Source of the DNA: a virus
DNA length: 64,000 nucleotides
Reading direction: 5' to 3' (one strand)
Virus record (IMG/VR): IMGVR_UViG_3300037852_000055
Coordinates: 1-64,000 of that record
Made by a program: the position numbers and the translations under genes
The notes under the pieces: generated by a model
The model's database searches: none
Told to the model about the DNA's origin: nothing
The model's input: the letters and a program-made list of their open reading frames with translations, nothing else
Shown here: one piece after another, positions 1-9,308 of the stretch
How the letters are laid out: the number at the start of each line of letters is the position of its first letter
Position numbering within the stretch: position 1 is the stretch's first letter

Positions 1-1
1 T

Positions 2-1975
2 GGCCCCGATGGGGTTCCTAGGGCTCTTATTAGCACTTCTTCTAGTGGTGTGGCTACCGCCCCCACACTGGCTTTACCAGGGGTAGTGGGAAGAAATGTT
101 AATGCTTCCACTGATACTATTGTTTCTACTGATTGTAATCCAAAGAGGATTCAGTACCTATTTTCAGGTACAGTGGCTGTAACCTTACCTACAGCCACAA
201 CTCTTGGAGACTCTTTTTGTAGTTTTAAACTTTCTATACCCAGCAACAGTAGCACTACATCTATAACTGTTACCCCCACAACGTGGACTATAAATGGTAA
301 TAGTACCCTCGTACTAAGCACAGGAGAAACCGCTAATATTTATGTAGATCCAAGTAGCAGTACAAATTGGCAAGCTGATTGTGTTCCTGTGTGTGGAGCT
401 TTGACTAACAACGCACTTCTAACAGGGGGGAAAGCTATCCAAGCACCAGTTGCAACGGCTACTTTAACTTCTTCTTTGATTTCTTTGCCTGTACCCGGTG
501 TTTTTGTGCCTACAACTATCAGTGCTTCTGATGCTTTAAAGTCAGACTGTACAGCTACCAGTACAAACACAGGAAATATTTTGGATCTTATTGGAAATCC
601 AGCATCAGCTGCTTCAGTATTTTCTGTTGACTGTGTTACTGGAAATGTTACAGGCAGTGGTACAGCTACATTGGCAAAGGTTATTGGCACTGGAGGCGTG
701 TCTGCTACAAGCGGATCAGTTAGTGCTGGGTCAACTACTGTTACTGGGGTTATGTGTCCCAGTGGAGTTACGGGGGCGTGGTGTGCAGCGGAGGGCTCCA
801 CCGCTGGCACTCCAACTGCGGGGGGAGATTACCTCCGAGCTGATTCTACGGCACATGCTTATAAAGCCTCTTTGAATAATGGTGCAGAGTTTTTATCGGC
901 GGTAAATGCTTCTTTGGCCCCTACAGGAACCATTGCGTTATCTTTTGCATCAGCCCCAGCCGGATCTAAATGCGTACAAACTAGCGGTACAGCGGGACTA
1001 GTTACAGAAGCATCCAGTGCCTGTGGCTCCGGTGGTAGCCCTAGTCTTGACCAAGTTACAGGCTCAGCTGCTCAAGCAACGGGAACAGAAACTGCAGCTG
1101 GACATGAATATACTTTTGCAGGAGTGGAAACTGCCAACCTAACTTCTCCGTTTTCTTTCACTGATGCTAACTCTACGAACAATAATACCAATGGCGCGGT
1201 TATCATCGGCACTACTGGGACAAGTACCGGAGCAGTACCTCTGCGAGTTAACGAAGCCACAGCAGCAGGTGATTTGATTGACGCTTACAATGGCGGAACA
1301 GTTACGAATGGAGTTCTCTCAGGGGGAACCAAGGAATTTGGAATCAGCGCAACAGGAGCGTTGAATGCTCTGCTCTCAATCAGCACTACGGCATCTTCCC
1401 CAGCTTGTACAGCTGGAACAGCCGGGTTCTGGTGCGGAGCGGAAGGCACAGCGTTTACAAATGCTTCAAGTACAGCAGGAATTTATCCAGATTCAACTGC
1501 TCATGAGTTTTTAGCTAAAACAAATGGAGCTTCGTCAACTGGGATGATGCTTCGTGCTCAGCCTGGTTCTATACGATCTACGGGGTTAGTTGCCGCAGTT
1601 TCCACAGCAACTTTATGTGCAGCTTCAGCTGGAGCTTGTAATACCCCAGGAACTTATGCAGTAGATATTTCCCTTTACCAAAGTGGCACAGCCTGTACTG
1701 CAAACACCACTGGAGGAGTTACTCCTTCCTTGACGTGGACAGATGGAAACGGTACCTCCCATTCAGCACAAGGCATACCTCTTGATACCAATGTAAGTGC
1801 AACTGCAGTTACTGGAACTATGGTTTGGGGAGCTACTACTTTAGGAGCATGGGGAAGCGGACACATAGTGATTGATACTAATGGTTCTGTTATTCAGTAT
1901 GCTATTGCCTTTGCTCAATGTGGTACTGGAACAGCAACCTATGCGGCAAGCTTAGTGACTACGAGGTTACAATAA
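2..1975 (+). CDS. Partial repetitive fibre-like virion protein (5' end outside window)
   Basis: The frame is open from the first bases, so the start lies upstream; about 657 residues remain. The product is rich in Gly, Ala, Ser and Thr and poor in charge, typical of phage fibre or surface proteins. Two related blocks, near residues 260-300 (AWCAAEG ... DSTAHAYKAS) and 480-520 (FWCGAEG ... DSTAHEFLAK), suggest internal duplication. The stop codon overlaps the next ATG (TAATG), so it is translationally coupled to the exported proteins downstream. No catalytic motif was seen. A structural role is inferred from composition and position. Confidence 0.6.
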   Translation, partial: GPDGVPRALISTSSSGVATAPTLALPGVVGRNVNASTDTIVSTDCNPKRIQYLFSGTVAVTLPTATTLGDSFCSFKLSIPSNSSTTSITVTPTTWTINGNSTLVLSTGETANIYVDPSSSTNWQADCVPVCGALTNNALLTGGKAIQAPVATATLTSSLISLPVPGVFVPTTISASDALKSDCTATSTNTGNILDLIGNPASAASVFSVDCVTGNVTGSGTATLAKVIGTGGVSATSGSVSAGSTTVTGVMCPSGVTGAWCAAEGSTAGTPTAGGDYLRADSTAHAYKASLNNGAEFLSAVNASLAPTGTIALSFASAPAGSKCVQTSGTAGLVTEASSACGSGGSPSLDQVTGSAAQATGTETAAGHEYTFAGVETANLTSPFSFTDANSTNNNTNGAVIIGTTGTSTGAVPLRVNEATAAGDLIDAYNGGTVTNGVLSGGTKEFGISATGALNALLSISTTASSPACTAGTAGFWCGAEGTAFTNASSTAGIYPDSTAHEFLAKTNGASSTGMMLRAQPGSIRSTGLVAAVSTATLCAASAGACNTPGTYAVDISLYQSGTACTANTTGGVTPSLTWTDGNGTSHSAQGIPLDTNVSATAVTGTMVWGATTLGAWGSGHIVIDTNGSVIQYAIAFAQCGTGTATYAASLVTTRLQ

Positions 1976-2742
1976 TGAAGCGTATTGCTCCTTACTTATT
2001 TCTTTTATGTGCACTTGTTGTTGCCCCTTATGTGAACGCTGCAACATGGACATTTAGACAGGGAGTTCGTTTAACAACCTGTGCATCTAGTAGTAATACC
2101 TGTACACTAACTATTAGTGGTACAGTTGGAGGCGCTGGTGATGTAGTAGCTATTTTTCTTGCCTGTCAAGGGGCCAACTCTACTTGCGCTATTTCTTCAG
2201 CTACTTTAGGCGCAGCAAATGCTACTCTGGTTGCTTCTAGTGGGTGCCAAACATCAGCCAGTTCTGCTGGTTCAATAGACTGCGCTTATTTTATTGCTCC
2301 CGCCGCTTCCCAAACTTCAATTGTATTTACTAATGCTATTTCTCCAACTAGTGGTTGGTATGTTGGGGCGGTAGAGTGCTCAACCTCAGGAACAGCATCT
2401 TTTGATAAGGCGGGGGCATTAGCCACTACCTCAAATGTTACCAATCCTCTAGGGCCAACGTTAACACTATCTGGCACCAATGACTGCATTGTGCAGTCTA
2501 TTCGCCCACAGGTAGCAGCCTCAGCAATTGGAGGTGGGTACACAGATGCTTACTCCTCTTTTGTGGTTACTCTTAGTGGAGCATATTTACTGAACACAAA
2601 CAGCGGAACTGGGCCAACATGGACAACAGGAAGTGGGCACGCTAGTGCGGACGGCATTGCTTTTAGTGATGGTGGAGGTAGTGTATCCTGCTCAACTTGG
2701 GGAGGCCCACAAATCCAAGGAGGCCCATCAAAGGCCCAGTAA
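1975..2742 (+). CDS. Sec-exported protein of unknown function
   Basis: 255 residues. The start at 1975 is preferred because it begins a clean signal peptide (MKRIAPYLFLLCALVVAP, cut near VNA-AT); a longer frame from 1918 would bury it. The mature part is Ser/Thr/Ala/Gly-rich with scattered Cys and looks like a beta-rich surface protein. It sits between a fibre-like protein and a lipoprotein-like gene with 0-1 nt spacing, so all are one transcript. Family not recognised; an exported or virion-surface role is inferred. Confidence 0.65.
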   Translation: MKRIAPYLFLLCALVVAPYVNAATWTFRQGVRLTTCASSSNTCTLTISGTVGGAGDVVAIFLACQGANSTCAISSATLGAANATLVASSGCQTSASSAGSIDCAYFIAPAASQTSIVFTNAISPTSGWYVGAVECSTSGTASFDKAGALATTSNVTNPLGPTLTLSGTNDCIVQSIRPQVAASAIGGGYTDAYSSFVVTLSGAYLLNTNSGTGPTWTTGSGHASADGIAFSDGGGSVSCSTWGGPQIQGGPSKAQ

Positions 2743-3129
2743 ATGAAAACTATCTTTACATTGATTTTATGTGTGTTTACTTTAGGGTGTGCTTTGCATC
2801 ATCCTGTTGTTCCACATTTGATGACTAGACCAGATTGTGCTTCAGGACTAGTTGAAGCTCCTGGTATATATAACGGTGAAGTAGTTATGCGGTGTTGGGT
2901 GCCAGAGCCAACTTGTGTGGCCTATAATGCATCAGTAAATTGTTTAGGCATATCTGCCACTGAATGCGCCCTTAAAATGAAACCTTGTATACTACTTCCA
3001 GACACTTTGGCCGTTGGAGAAGAAGATGAAGGCTCAGCAGATGAAGATGAAGCTAAAAAGGACACAGGCAACCTTAAACCACACCCATGGTGGAAGTTTT
3101 GGGTTAAGGAAAAGAATGAAGAAGATTAG
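2743..3129 (+). CDS. Small lipoprotein-like exported protein
   Basis: 128 residues, starting directly after the previous stop. The N-terminus (MKTIFTLILCVFTLGC) is a hydrophobic signal with a lipobox-like TLGC end, so membrane anchoring through Cys16 is possible, although position -3 is not the usual Leu. Six further Cys follow in the middle, then a highly charged Glu/Asp/Lys tail. Its last 14 bases overlap the phosphoesterase gene. Function unknown. Confidence 0.6.
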   Translation: MKTIFTLILCVFTLGCALHHPVVPHLMTRPDCASGLVEAPGIYNGEVVMRCWVPEPTCVAYNASVNCLGISATECALKMKPCILLPDTLAVGEEDEGSADEDEAKKDTGNLKPHPWWKFWVKEKNEED

Positions 3130-5035
3130 CAGCATTTTAATGACTATGCTTTTGTTTTGTACCTGTGCTATAGCACAAGGCACAATTACGCATATCATTT
3201 CTATAAAGAAGGAAAACCGTAGTTTTGATCATTATTTTGGAGCCTATGTTACACCTATTAGCGGTTCAGGTATTGCTTCTTTTTGTACTGGAGGCACTGC
3301 CCCAGCATATCCAAACCAAGTAAAATGCTATGCTCCCACTGACCCTACTAGTGCTTGCACTACTTATTCTGCTACCTGTGTAATGCCGTATACGTTGGCT
3401 CCTCAGGCTTTGCTTAATGAAAACACTGGAACAGTCTATGCAGATGTTGGGCACACTCGTGGTAATTTAGTAAATTATACCGATGCAGGAGCAATGGATG
3501 CCTTTCCAACCACCGGATGTGCTAGCGACACAGCAGCACAAGCAAATCAGTGTGCTTATGCATATTTTGATAGGACTAAACTTGTGTATTATTATTCTTT
3601 GGCAGATGCCTACGGTTTAGAGGATAATTTTTTTTCTAGCCAAACTCCCACCGCTCCAGCAGCTATGATGTGGTTTGCTGGGCAAGACAATGGTTTAGGT
3701 GATAATCCAATCACCACTACTACAGGAAGTTATACCTGTACAAATGGGCCAAACATTGGGGCAAATGCTCCAAGCTGTGTGGCAGGCAGCGATGCCACGG
3801 ATTGTGGAGCTGGAACCCCTCAGTGTAATGCAACATATAAGACAAACTGGACATGTGATGCAACACATACAGGAACATCGGCACCTTTTACATACACTGG
3901 GGACTTTGCCTCAGTGTCTGGAACGTATACGAGCGGAGTTTCTGGTAAGCTGTACTGTGTAAATCCCATTCTTAACCATGTAGCTACCAACGGTGTAACC
4001 TGTACTTCTAATGCCGGGTGCACAGCTCCTTATGTGCAGTGTATGGGAACAGGTTTTTATGGAGGACAATGTTCTACAGGTGGAGCAGCGTGTGTATGTT
4101 TTAATGGAAATGGATTGGCTAACGGACTAAACGGGTCTAGACCTGCAACTTGTACTGATGTAGCTGATTGTTCTACTAGTCCCAACACTTGCAATACTTC
4201 TACCAGTGTAGGTGCAGCCCTTGGAGCCCCATGTCCTAATCTCACAACCATTGCAGACCAATTGAATGCTGCCAATGTTACGTGGCATTACTACACTAGT
4301 GATCAAGCACGTAATGGTTCTGCTATGTTTCAAACCACTCGTTATGGAAACGCTGGTACATCAAAATCCTTTGCATCTAATAATTTTCCAGATACACAAT
4401 TTGCTATTGACGCAGCAGCAGCAACTGGAGAATGTACCACTGGACATGCTGTATGTACAACAGACGCTAGTTGTGGAGGAAATGGGCCGTGCATTGATAA
4501 CCCAGCTAATGCCCTTCCAACTGTTGTGTTTCTTAGTGGTTCTGGATCTACAAATGAGCACCCTGGTAATGCCGTTAGCACTGGGGTAGCGTGGACACAA
4601 ACACAGTTAAATGCGGTGTTTAATAACCCTTACTTATACAATCATTCTATAATTTTTATGGCCTATGACGATTCTGGTGGGTTCTATGATCATGTCTATC
4701 CACCGATGAGTGACGGTGTGAGTTATGGTATGCGCGTTCCTTTTATGTGTATTGGCCCTTATTGTGTTCATACTATAAACCATTTGCAAATGGGATTTGG
4801 TTCTACATTGAAATGCATTGAGCAATTCACTGGAGCTGCATCCATTGGTAGCCGTGATTCCATAGAAAACGATGCATGTTTTGGCACAGGCACTAAGGCA
4901 AGTCCTGGAACTGGAGCCAATGCAGGTATGGTTAATTTATCGCAATCTCCTATACCAGTGCCTGGAAACACTACAGTAGGGGCCTCACAAATTAATCAAG
5001 GATCGTTGTTGCCTCAAGGATCAGCTATTCAATAG
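3116..5035 (+). CDS. Exported phosphoesterase, phospholipase C / acid phosphatase (AcpA-like) family
   Basis: 639 residues. The start at 3116 follows an AAGGA site and opens a signal peptide (MKKISSILMTMLLFCTCAIA). Right after it comes the family signature IKKENRSFDHYFGAY, whose Glu-Asn and Asp are metal/active-site residues in this family. The C-terminal part has AYDDSGGFYDHVYPP and GMRVPFMCIGPY, the matching second half of the site. Family members hydrolyse phosphodiesters or phosphomonoesters outside the cytoplasm. Between the halves lie inserted Cys-rich segments with a repeated C-x-(S/T)-(N/D)-x-x-C pattern. The gene lies among fibre-like and exported proteins, so a virion-borne or secreted envelope-modifying enzyme is plausible. 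Confidence 0.8.
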   Translation: MKKISSILMTMLLFCTCAIAQGTITHIISIKKENRSFDHYFGAYVTPISGSGIASFCTGGTAPAYPNQVKCYAPTDPTSACTTYSATCVMPYTLAPQALLNENTGTVYADVGHTRGNLVNYTDAGAMDAFPTTGCASDTAAQANQCAYAYFDRTKLVYYYSLADAYGLEDNFFSSQTPTAPAAMMWFAGQDNGLGDNPITTTTGSYTCTNGPNIGANAPSCVAGSDATDCGAGTPQCNATYKTNWTCDATHTGTSAPFTYTGDFASVSGTYTSGVSGKLYCVNPILNHVATNGVTCTSNAGCTAPYVQCMGTGFYGGQCSTGGAACVCFNGNGLANGLNGSRPATCTDVADCSTSPNTCNTSTSVGAALGAPCPNLTTIADQLNAANVTWHYYTSDQARNGSAMFQTTRYGNAGTSKSFASNNFPDTQFAIDAAAATGECTTGHAVCTTDASCGGNGPCIDNPANALPTVVFLSGSGSTNEHPGNAVSTGVAWTQTQLNAVFNNPYLYNHSIIFMAYDDSGGFYDHVYPPMSDGVSYGMRVPFMCIGPYCVHTINHLQMGFGSTLKCIEQFTGAASIGSRDSIENDACFGTGTKASPGTGANAGMVNLSQSPIPVPGNTTVGASQINQGSLLPQGSAIQ

Positions 5036-5049
5036 AGGACGGACATTAA

Positions 5050-7473
5050 ATGAAAAAATTTCTTACTACACTTTTGTTGTGTGTTTTGTGTTCTCTTCCT
5101 GTTATTGGGCAATCTTATGCAGCTTATCAAGGAAATGCTTTGGTTCCTCTTCCTAGTGCCCCGAATTTTGGGACGTACACTAGAAATGGCTCAGTGTTCT
5201 ATGATACATCCTATGCAACTTCTGCTGGTTATACTGGCCCTCAACCTCCAGTTATTCGTTGTACAGACGCTAATTTAACTAGTTCTGTTAATTACCAAAG
5301 TTACTCTGCTGGGCAAGGAGGAGCTGGCAATGCTCGTGGACTATTTAACTCAAACCACACAGCATTAGTAGTTAACGGTAGTAATGTTATTTTGTTTAAT
5401 GGTAATTCTTGTGGCCCCTCAACAGGAACCCATGCTGGCTCAGGTTTTGCCATTACTACAGACATGAATACGGCTGGAGGAGGATCAAGTGCGTCTTTAG
5501 CTAACTTTGGTACACCAGCATTTGATGCTATTTCCCCCACTCTCCTATACTACACAGGTTTTGTTTTAAGTGCAACCAATGATGTACAAGCCGGAACCGT
5601 TACTATAAACACCAGTAGCGGGGCCTATACTGACAACGGTATCGTAACTGATTTTTCTACAGGTATTCCTGTGGGTTCCAATGCTCCTGCTTGGCAAGCT
5701 AATCATACGTATTCAACAGGGCAATATGTTAGCTATACCTTAACTAGTGGACAGGCTCCTGCTTGGCAATCTACACATACATACTCTCTCGGAGATATTG
5801 TTGTTCCAACAACCGGAAATCCTTCTGGTTGCATGTTTAGGGTGGTGCAAGCAGGGACTAGTAGTAGCACCCAGCCTACTTGGGGAACAGGCAACTGTGG
5901 ATACGAAACGTTGGCAGGTACAGATGGCACAGTAAAGTGGGGAGGAACATCAGCTCAGGGATCTTTTGTTTATCAGCTGATTAGTTCTGGAGGTACGAGT
6001 GGATCTTCTACTCCAGCGTTTGTTCCAATATCCACTGGCCATCCTGATATGCTTACACAGGTTAGCGATAATGGTTTAACTTGGATAAATGTTGGTCCCA
6101 ATGTTGTTGTAATTGGTGGCAGTGTGGGTTGGACTGATTTCGCATGGCAATCTAAAGATGGTACTGAAAATTGCATGGGAATTAGCACCAATAACTACGG
6201 TTGGTTGACCGGGCCACAAGGAGGAAACCTAAGCAATTATCAAGGTGAACAACAAGGCACAGGAATCTACATGGTGTGTTATAAAACCACCACTAATATT
6301 TATGTCCTTTACAATACGGCCACTGGAATAATGAGTACCACTACTTGCTCTGGTGGTACAGGATATTTATGCACTGGAGGCACTTGGAATATGTCTCCTG
6401 TAGGGGCAACTACTGCAATTACAGCGGCATCTTGCGGAGGTGGAGGATTTCTTCATGCTGGAAAATCTTCCTCAGGGGATGACTATGTTACAATGCCGTT
6501 GCAAACTTCAACAAATTGTAGCAGTGCCCCAGGAAACCCTGTGGTATGGAAACCATTCTCTAGTTTTAACTCTACAACTTCAGCTCAAGTTTTAGTTGGA
6601 GGATTGAACCATTATGGGCCAGGCTATAGCCACCTTGTTAATGTTGGTCAAAGTGGAAGCTTTAATGGGGGATTTACTGGTGGGGCTTACTCCCAGATCT
6701 ATGATCTTTCTAACCCCACAGCTATTCCCAATGTAAGTTGGCTAGTTAGTACTTGTGATACTAGGCATTATACTCCAGGTATTGTGTATACTAATCCTCC
6801 CTGTGAGTTTGCTGACGCTTATGACCAGCATACAAGCTGGGCAGCAGCGGCCATTGGGGGTGTAGATGCAGGCCCTGCTTGTGGGTCATTTTTAAACTTG
6901 TTGACTTTAAACCCTAATCCATACGCTCCGTGGCAAGGGGAAGAAATGTGTTTTTCAACTACTCCTAATTGGGTTTACGGTGGCTCTACTACTGGGCAAC
7001 AACAATGGAGATTTACTCATAGTTTCAATTCTGGCACTAATTCTAACTTTTCTGTTCAATTTTCTATAAGCCAAGTTTCTGTGGACGGAGCGTACATGGC
7101 TTGGGGAACAGATGATCTTTGTGGGTTTGGTAATACAGCTGGAACTTCTGCTGCACTGTACCCAACTGGAACAACCTTATGTGGACAAAATTGGCAACCT
7201 AGTTTTTCTTATAGTACAGGTGTACTAATAAATCCTTTTGGAGCCACTACTGGATCAGGCACAAACTTTGGAGTTTATCAGGTTACTACGGGAGGCACAA
7301 GTGCAGGCACAGCTCCGGCATGGTTTGTTTGTAATTCCGGCACGGCTGGTAACACAGTGACCGATGGAAACGGTGTAGTATACACATGCATAGGCTCAGC
7401 CAATGGTAGAGGCGATGTTTTGATCGTTGCTTTGCCACAAAGTTATGCCAGTTGGTTTGGACAATTATTGTAA
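5050..7473 (+). CDS. Large exported beta-rich protein, carbohydrate-binding/tail-like modules
   Basis: 807 residues with a signal peptide (MKKFLTTLLLCVLCSLPVIGQ). Around residues 210-305 two adjacent modules share the pattern W-x-x-x-H-T-Y-S-x-G-(Q/D)-x-V and end in DGTVKWGG, the layout of small carbohydrate-binding-type modules common in phage tail and bacterial surface proteins. A similar APAW...DGNGVVY module recurs near residue 785. The rest is Gly/Ser/Thr-rich with paired Cys. It follows the phosphoesterase by 14 bp in the same operon. A surface-binding role is inferred; no enzyme motif was seen. Confidence 0.6.
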   Translation: MKKFLTTLLLCVLCSLPVIGQSYAAYQGNALVPLPSAPNFGTYTRNGSVFYDTSYATSAGYTGPQPPVIRCTDANLTSSVNYQSYSAGQGGAGNARGLFNSNHTALVVNGSNVILFNGNSCGPSTGTHAGSGFAITTDMNTAGGGSSASLANFGTPAFDAISPTLLYYTGFVLSATNDVQAGTVTINTSSGAYTDNGIVTDFSTGIPVGSNAPAWQANHTYSTGQYVSYTLTSGQAPAWQSTHTYSLGDIVVPTTGNPSGCMFRVVQAGTSSSTQPTWGTGNCGYETLAGTDGTVKWGGTSAQGSFVYQLISSGGTSGSSTPAFVPISTGHPDMLTQVSDNGLTWINVGPNVVVIGGSVGWTDFAWQSKDGTENCMGISTNNYGWLTGPQGGNLSNYQGEQQGTGIYMVCYKTTTNIYVLYNTATGIMSTTTCSGGTGYLCTGGTWNMSPVGATTAITAASCGGGGFLHAGKSSSGDDYVTMPLQTSTNCSSAPGNPVVWKPFSSFNSTTSAQVLVGGLNHYGPGYSHLVNVGQSGSFNGGFTGGAYSQIYDLSNPTAIPNVSWLVSTCDTRHYTPGIVYTNPPCEFADAYDQHTSWAAAAIGGVDAGPACGSFLNLLTLNPNPYAPWQGEEMCFSTTPNWVYGGSTTGQQQWRFTHSFNSGTNSNFSVQFSISQVSVDGAYMAWGTDDLCGFGNTAGTSAALYPTGTTLCGQNWQPSFSYSTGVLINPFGATTGSGTNFGVYQVTTGGTSAGTAPAWFVCNSGTAGNTVTDGNGVVYTCIGSANGRGDVLIVALPQSYASWFGQLL

Positions 7474-7488
7474 TTAGGAGAAATAGAA

Positions 7489-7794
7489 ATGATAGTTTCA
7501 CCCATAATTTCAGACTTCAGACACGAGATTGTCATTTCTATTCTCGCGTCTATTTTCTTAGGAGCCGTTGCTATGCCGTTTCGTAAAGTTAAGAGTGCAT
7601 GGCTAGATCTTACTACCAAATTAGAAGCCGTGCACATTGAGCTGTCAGTACAAAGAAACAATTGTCTACAGACACTTCAGAACCAGGGTGATAAACAGAT
7701 TGAACTCCTTGGAAAAGCGGTGGACACCTTAGGGGAAATGCGTTTAGAGGCTAAGGAAACCCAAGGGTTCTTGAAAGGAATATTCCAGAAATAA
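7489..7794 (+). CDS. Small membrane protein with coiled coil (holin-like layout)
   Basis: 101 residues. One membrane segment at about residues 12-30 is followed by a long charged helix (residues 35-100) with heptad-like spacing. TAGGAG precedes the start. A single membrane helix plus soluble coiled coil fits class III holins, but also many phage membrane proteins, so the lysis role is only a possibility. Last gene before the promoter at 7.8 kb. Confidence 0.55.
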   Translation: MIVSPIISDFRHEIVISILASIFLGAVAMPFRKVKSAWLDLTTKLEAVHIELSVQRNNCLQTLQNQGDKQIELLGKAVDTLGEMRLEAKETQGFLKGIFQK

Positions 7795-7798
7795 GGCA

Positions 7799-7828
7799 TT
7801 GACATTTCGTGTTTTTCCGTGGTATACT
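7799..7828 (+). promoter_or_regulatory. Sigma-70-type promoter, plus strand
   Basis: TTGACA at 7799-7804 and TATACT at 7823-7828 are separated by 18 bp, with GTGG just before the -10. It lies in the 63 bp gap ahead of the metallophosphoesterase gene. The same -10 context recurs at 38.84 kb (minus) and 51.06 kb (plus). Confidence 0.8.
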
Positions 7829-7857
7829 AAATAAGTAGTAGAACTCAGAAAGGAACT

Positions 7858-9132
7858 ATGTCAAAAACAGAACTTTCAGCCTATGAACTTGGGCGATTAA
7901 AAGATGCACTGTTATACGCTCAAGAAACTTCTGATAAGGAAGGGCGTTTGCCTTTTCAGGAAGAGTACAGGGCTAAGCTAGAGTGTGGCAGGGAAGTGGC
8001 AAAGCACCTTCAGCACTACATAGAAGAGACCAACGCAATAAAAATAGCTGAACGCCTTGAAGCAATTCCAGAGAGAGCTGAAGTACGTAATACTACTAAG
8101 TTTGCTATGGGAGAAGAGTTGCAAGGCACTTCCTTTGGTCATGTAGTACGGCAAAACGCTTTGTTACGTGCCCAAGTAGCTCGTATTAAATTTGAACAGG
8201 ATACAGCAAAGGAAGCCCATAGGCAATGGATTGCCGATGAAGTGGAGTCTCTTAAGGATGAGGCTAAGAACGAGATTAAGAGAATACCAAGCAAACCTTC
8301 CCCTGTAAATGAAACGGGACTGATGCTAGAAGTTTCTCTTTTTGATGTGCACTTTGGTAAATTGGCATGGCCCTCTGAAACAGGAAGTGTACCCTATGAC
8401 CTAAAAGTAGCACAAGCAATGTTTATACGTGCTATTGATAAACTCATTGAACGGTCTAGACACTATAAATATGAATTAATACTATTTCCTATTGGAAATG
8501 ATTTGCTTCACGCTAACGATGTAGACAGCAAGACTATTCACGGTACAGTAGTGGATTCTGAGGGGCGTTTTCAGAAGACATATTGGACAGTTCGTAAAAC
8601 CTTGGTAGAAGCCATTGAAAAACTAAAAGAGCTGGGGCCAGTAAAGGTTGTTACTTGTGCTGGTAACCACGATAAAACTGCTGTTTGGACGTTGGCCGAT
8701 TCTTTAGAATGTTGGTTTCATAGCGACCCAGATGTGTCCTTTGACAATTCCCCAATATATCGTAAGTACCAAGAATGGGGCAAAGTAGGGTTGCTGTTTA
8801 CCCATGGAGATTTGGGCCACAGAGAAGATTACCCTTTGTTGTTTGCCACAGAACAGCCTGAACTGTTTGGCAGAACAAAATTTAGGGAAGTTCATACAGG
8901 CCACTTGCACACCACTAAAAGCCAAGAATTCCATGGTGTACGGGTGCGTATACTTGGGGCACTAACTCCGGCAGATGAGTGGCACGCTTCTAATGGGTAT
9001 GTAGGAAACCTTAGAACAGCTGAAGCTTTTGTGTGGTCTAAAGACGAGGGTTTGATTGCTATGTTTACTTACACAGACGAAGCATATCCAACGATTGTAA
9101 CAAAACGGGATGTTGTAAAGGAGAAGAAGTAA
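7858..9132 (+). CDS. Calcineurin-like metallophosphoesterase
   Basis: 424 residues. After a helical N-terminal half, the metal-binding motifs of the family appear in order: FDVHFGK (D-x-H), PIGNDLLH (GND), CAGNHDK (GNHD), FTHGDLGH and HTGHLHTTK (GHxH). Members hydrolyse phosphodiester or phosphomonoester bonds; phage versions often act in DNA metabolism, but the substrate cannot be read here. First gene after a strong promoter, start preceded by AAAGGA. Confidence 0.85.
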   Translation: MSKTELSAYELGRLKDALLYAQETSDKEGRLPFQEEYRAKLECGREVAKHLQHYIEETNAIKIAERLEAIPERAEVRNTTKFAMGEELQGTSFGHVVRQNALLRAQVARIKFEQDTAKEAHRQWIADEVESLKDEAKNEIKRIPSKPSPVNETGLMLEVSLFDVHFGKLAWPSETGSVPYDLKVAQAMFIRAIDKLIERSRHYKYELILFPIGNDLLHANDVDSKTIHGTVVDSEGRFQKTYWTVRKTLVEAIEKLKELGPVKVVTCAGNHDKTAVWTLADSLECWFHSDPDVSFDNSPIYRKYQEWGKVGLLFTHGDLGHREDYPLLFATEQPELFGRTKFREVHTGHLHTTKSQEFHGVRVRILGALTPADEWHASNGYVGNLRTAEAFVWSKDEGLIAMFTYTDEAYPTIVTKRDVVKEKK

Positions 9133-9134
9133 AA

Positions 9135-9305
9135 ATGCCAGAGACTCAGAACTACGTGGTAAGAACCGAGGGAATGTTTAATAGTTACGGCCTAGGCAAG
9201 GTGATTGCTAAGAATATTACCTTGTTTGAGGCCGGGAAATATAACCTTACGTATGAACAGTTGCAAAAGGAGATTGCTAAGATACCAAAAGGGAGGCTCA
9301 GGTAA
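9135..9305 (+). CDS. Small hypothetical protein (56 aa)
   Basis: Reading MPETQNYVVRTEGMFNSYGL to the TAA at 9303, it fills the space between the metallophosphoesterase and the dNMP kinase with 2-3 bp gaps, which supports it as a real gene. Soluble, basic, no known motif. Confidence 0.6.
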   Translation: MPETQNYVVRTEGMFNSYGLGKVIAKNITLFEAGKYNLTYEQLQKEIAKIPKGRLR

Positions 9306-9308
9306 CCC

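Noticed and set aside
340-810. 156-codon minus-strand frame inside the fibre-like gene
   Set aside because: Shadow of a low-complexity plus-strand gene; no ribosome site and no neighbours on that strand.
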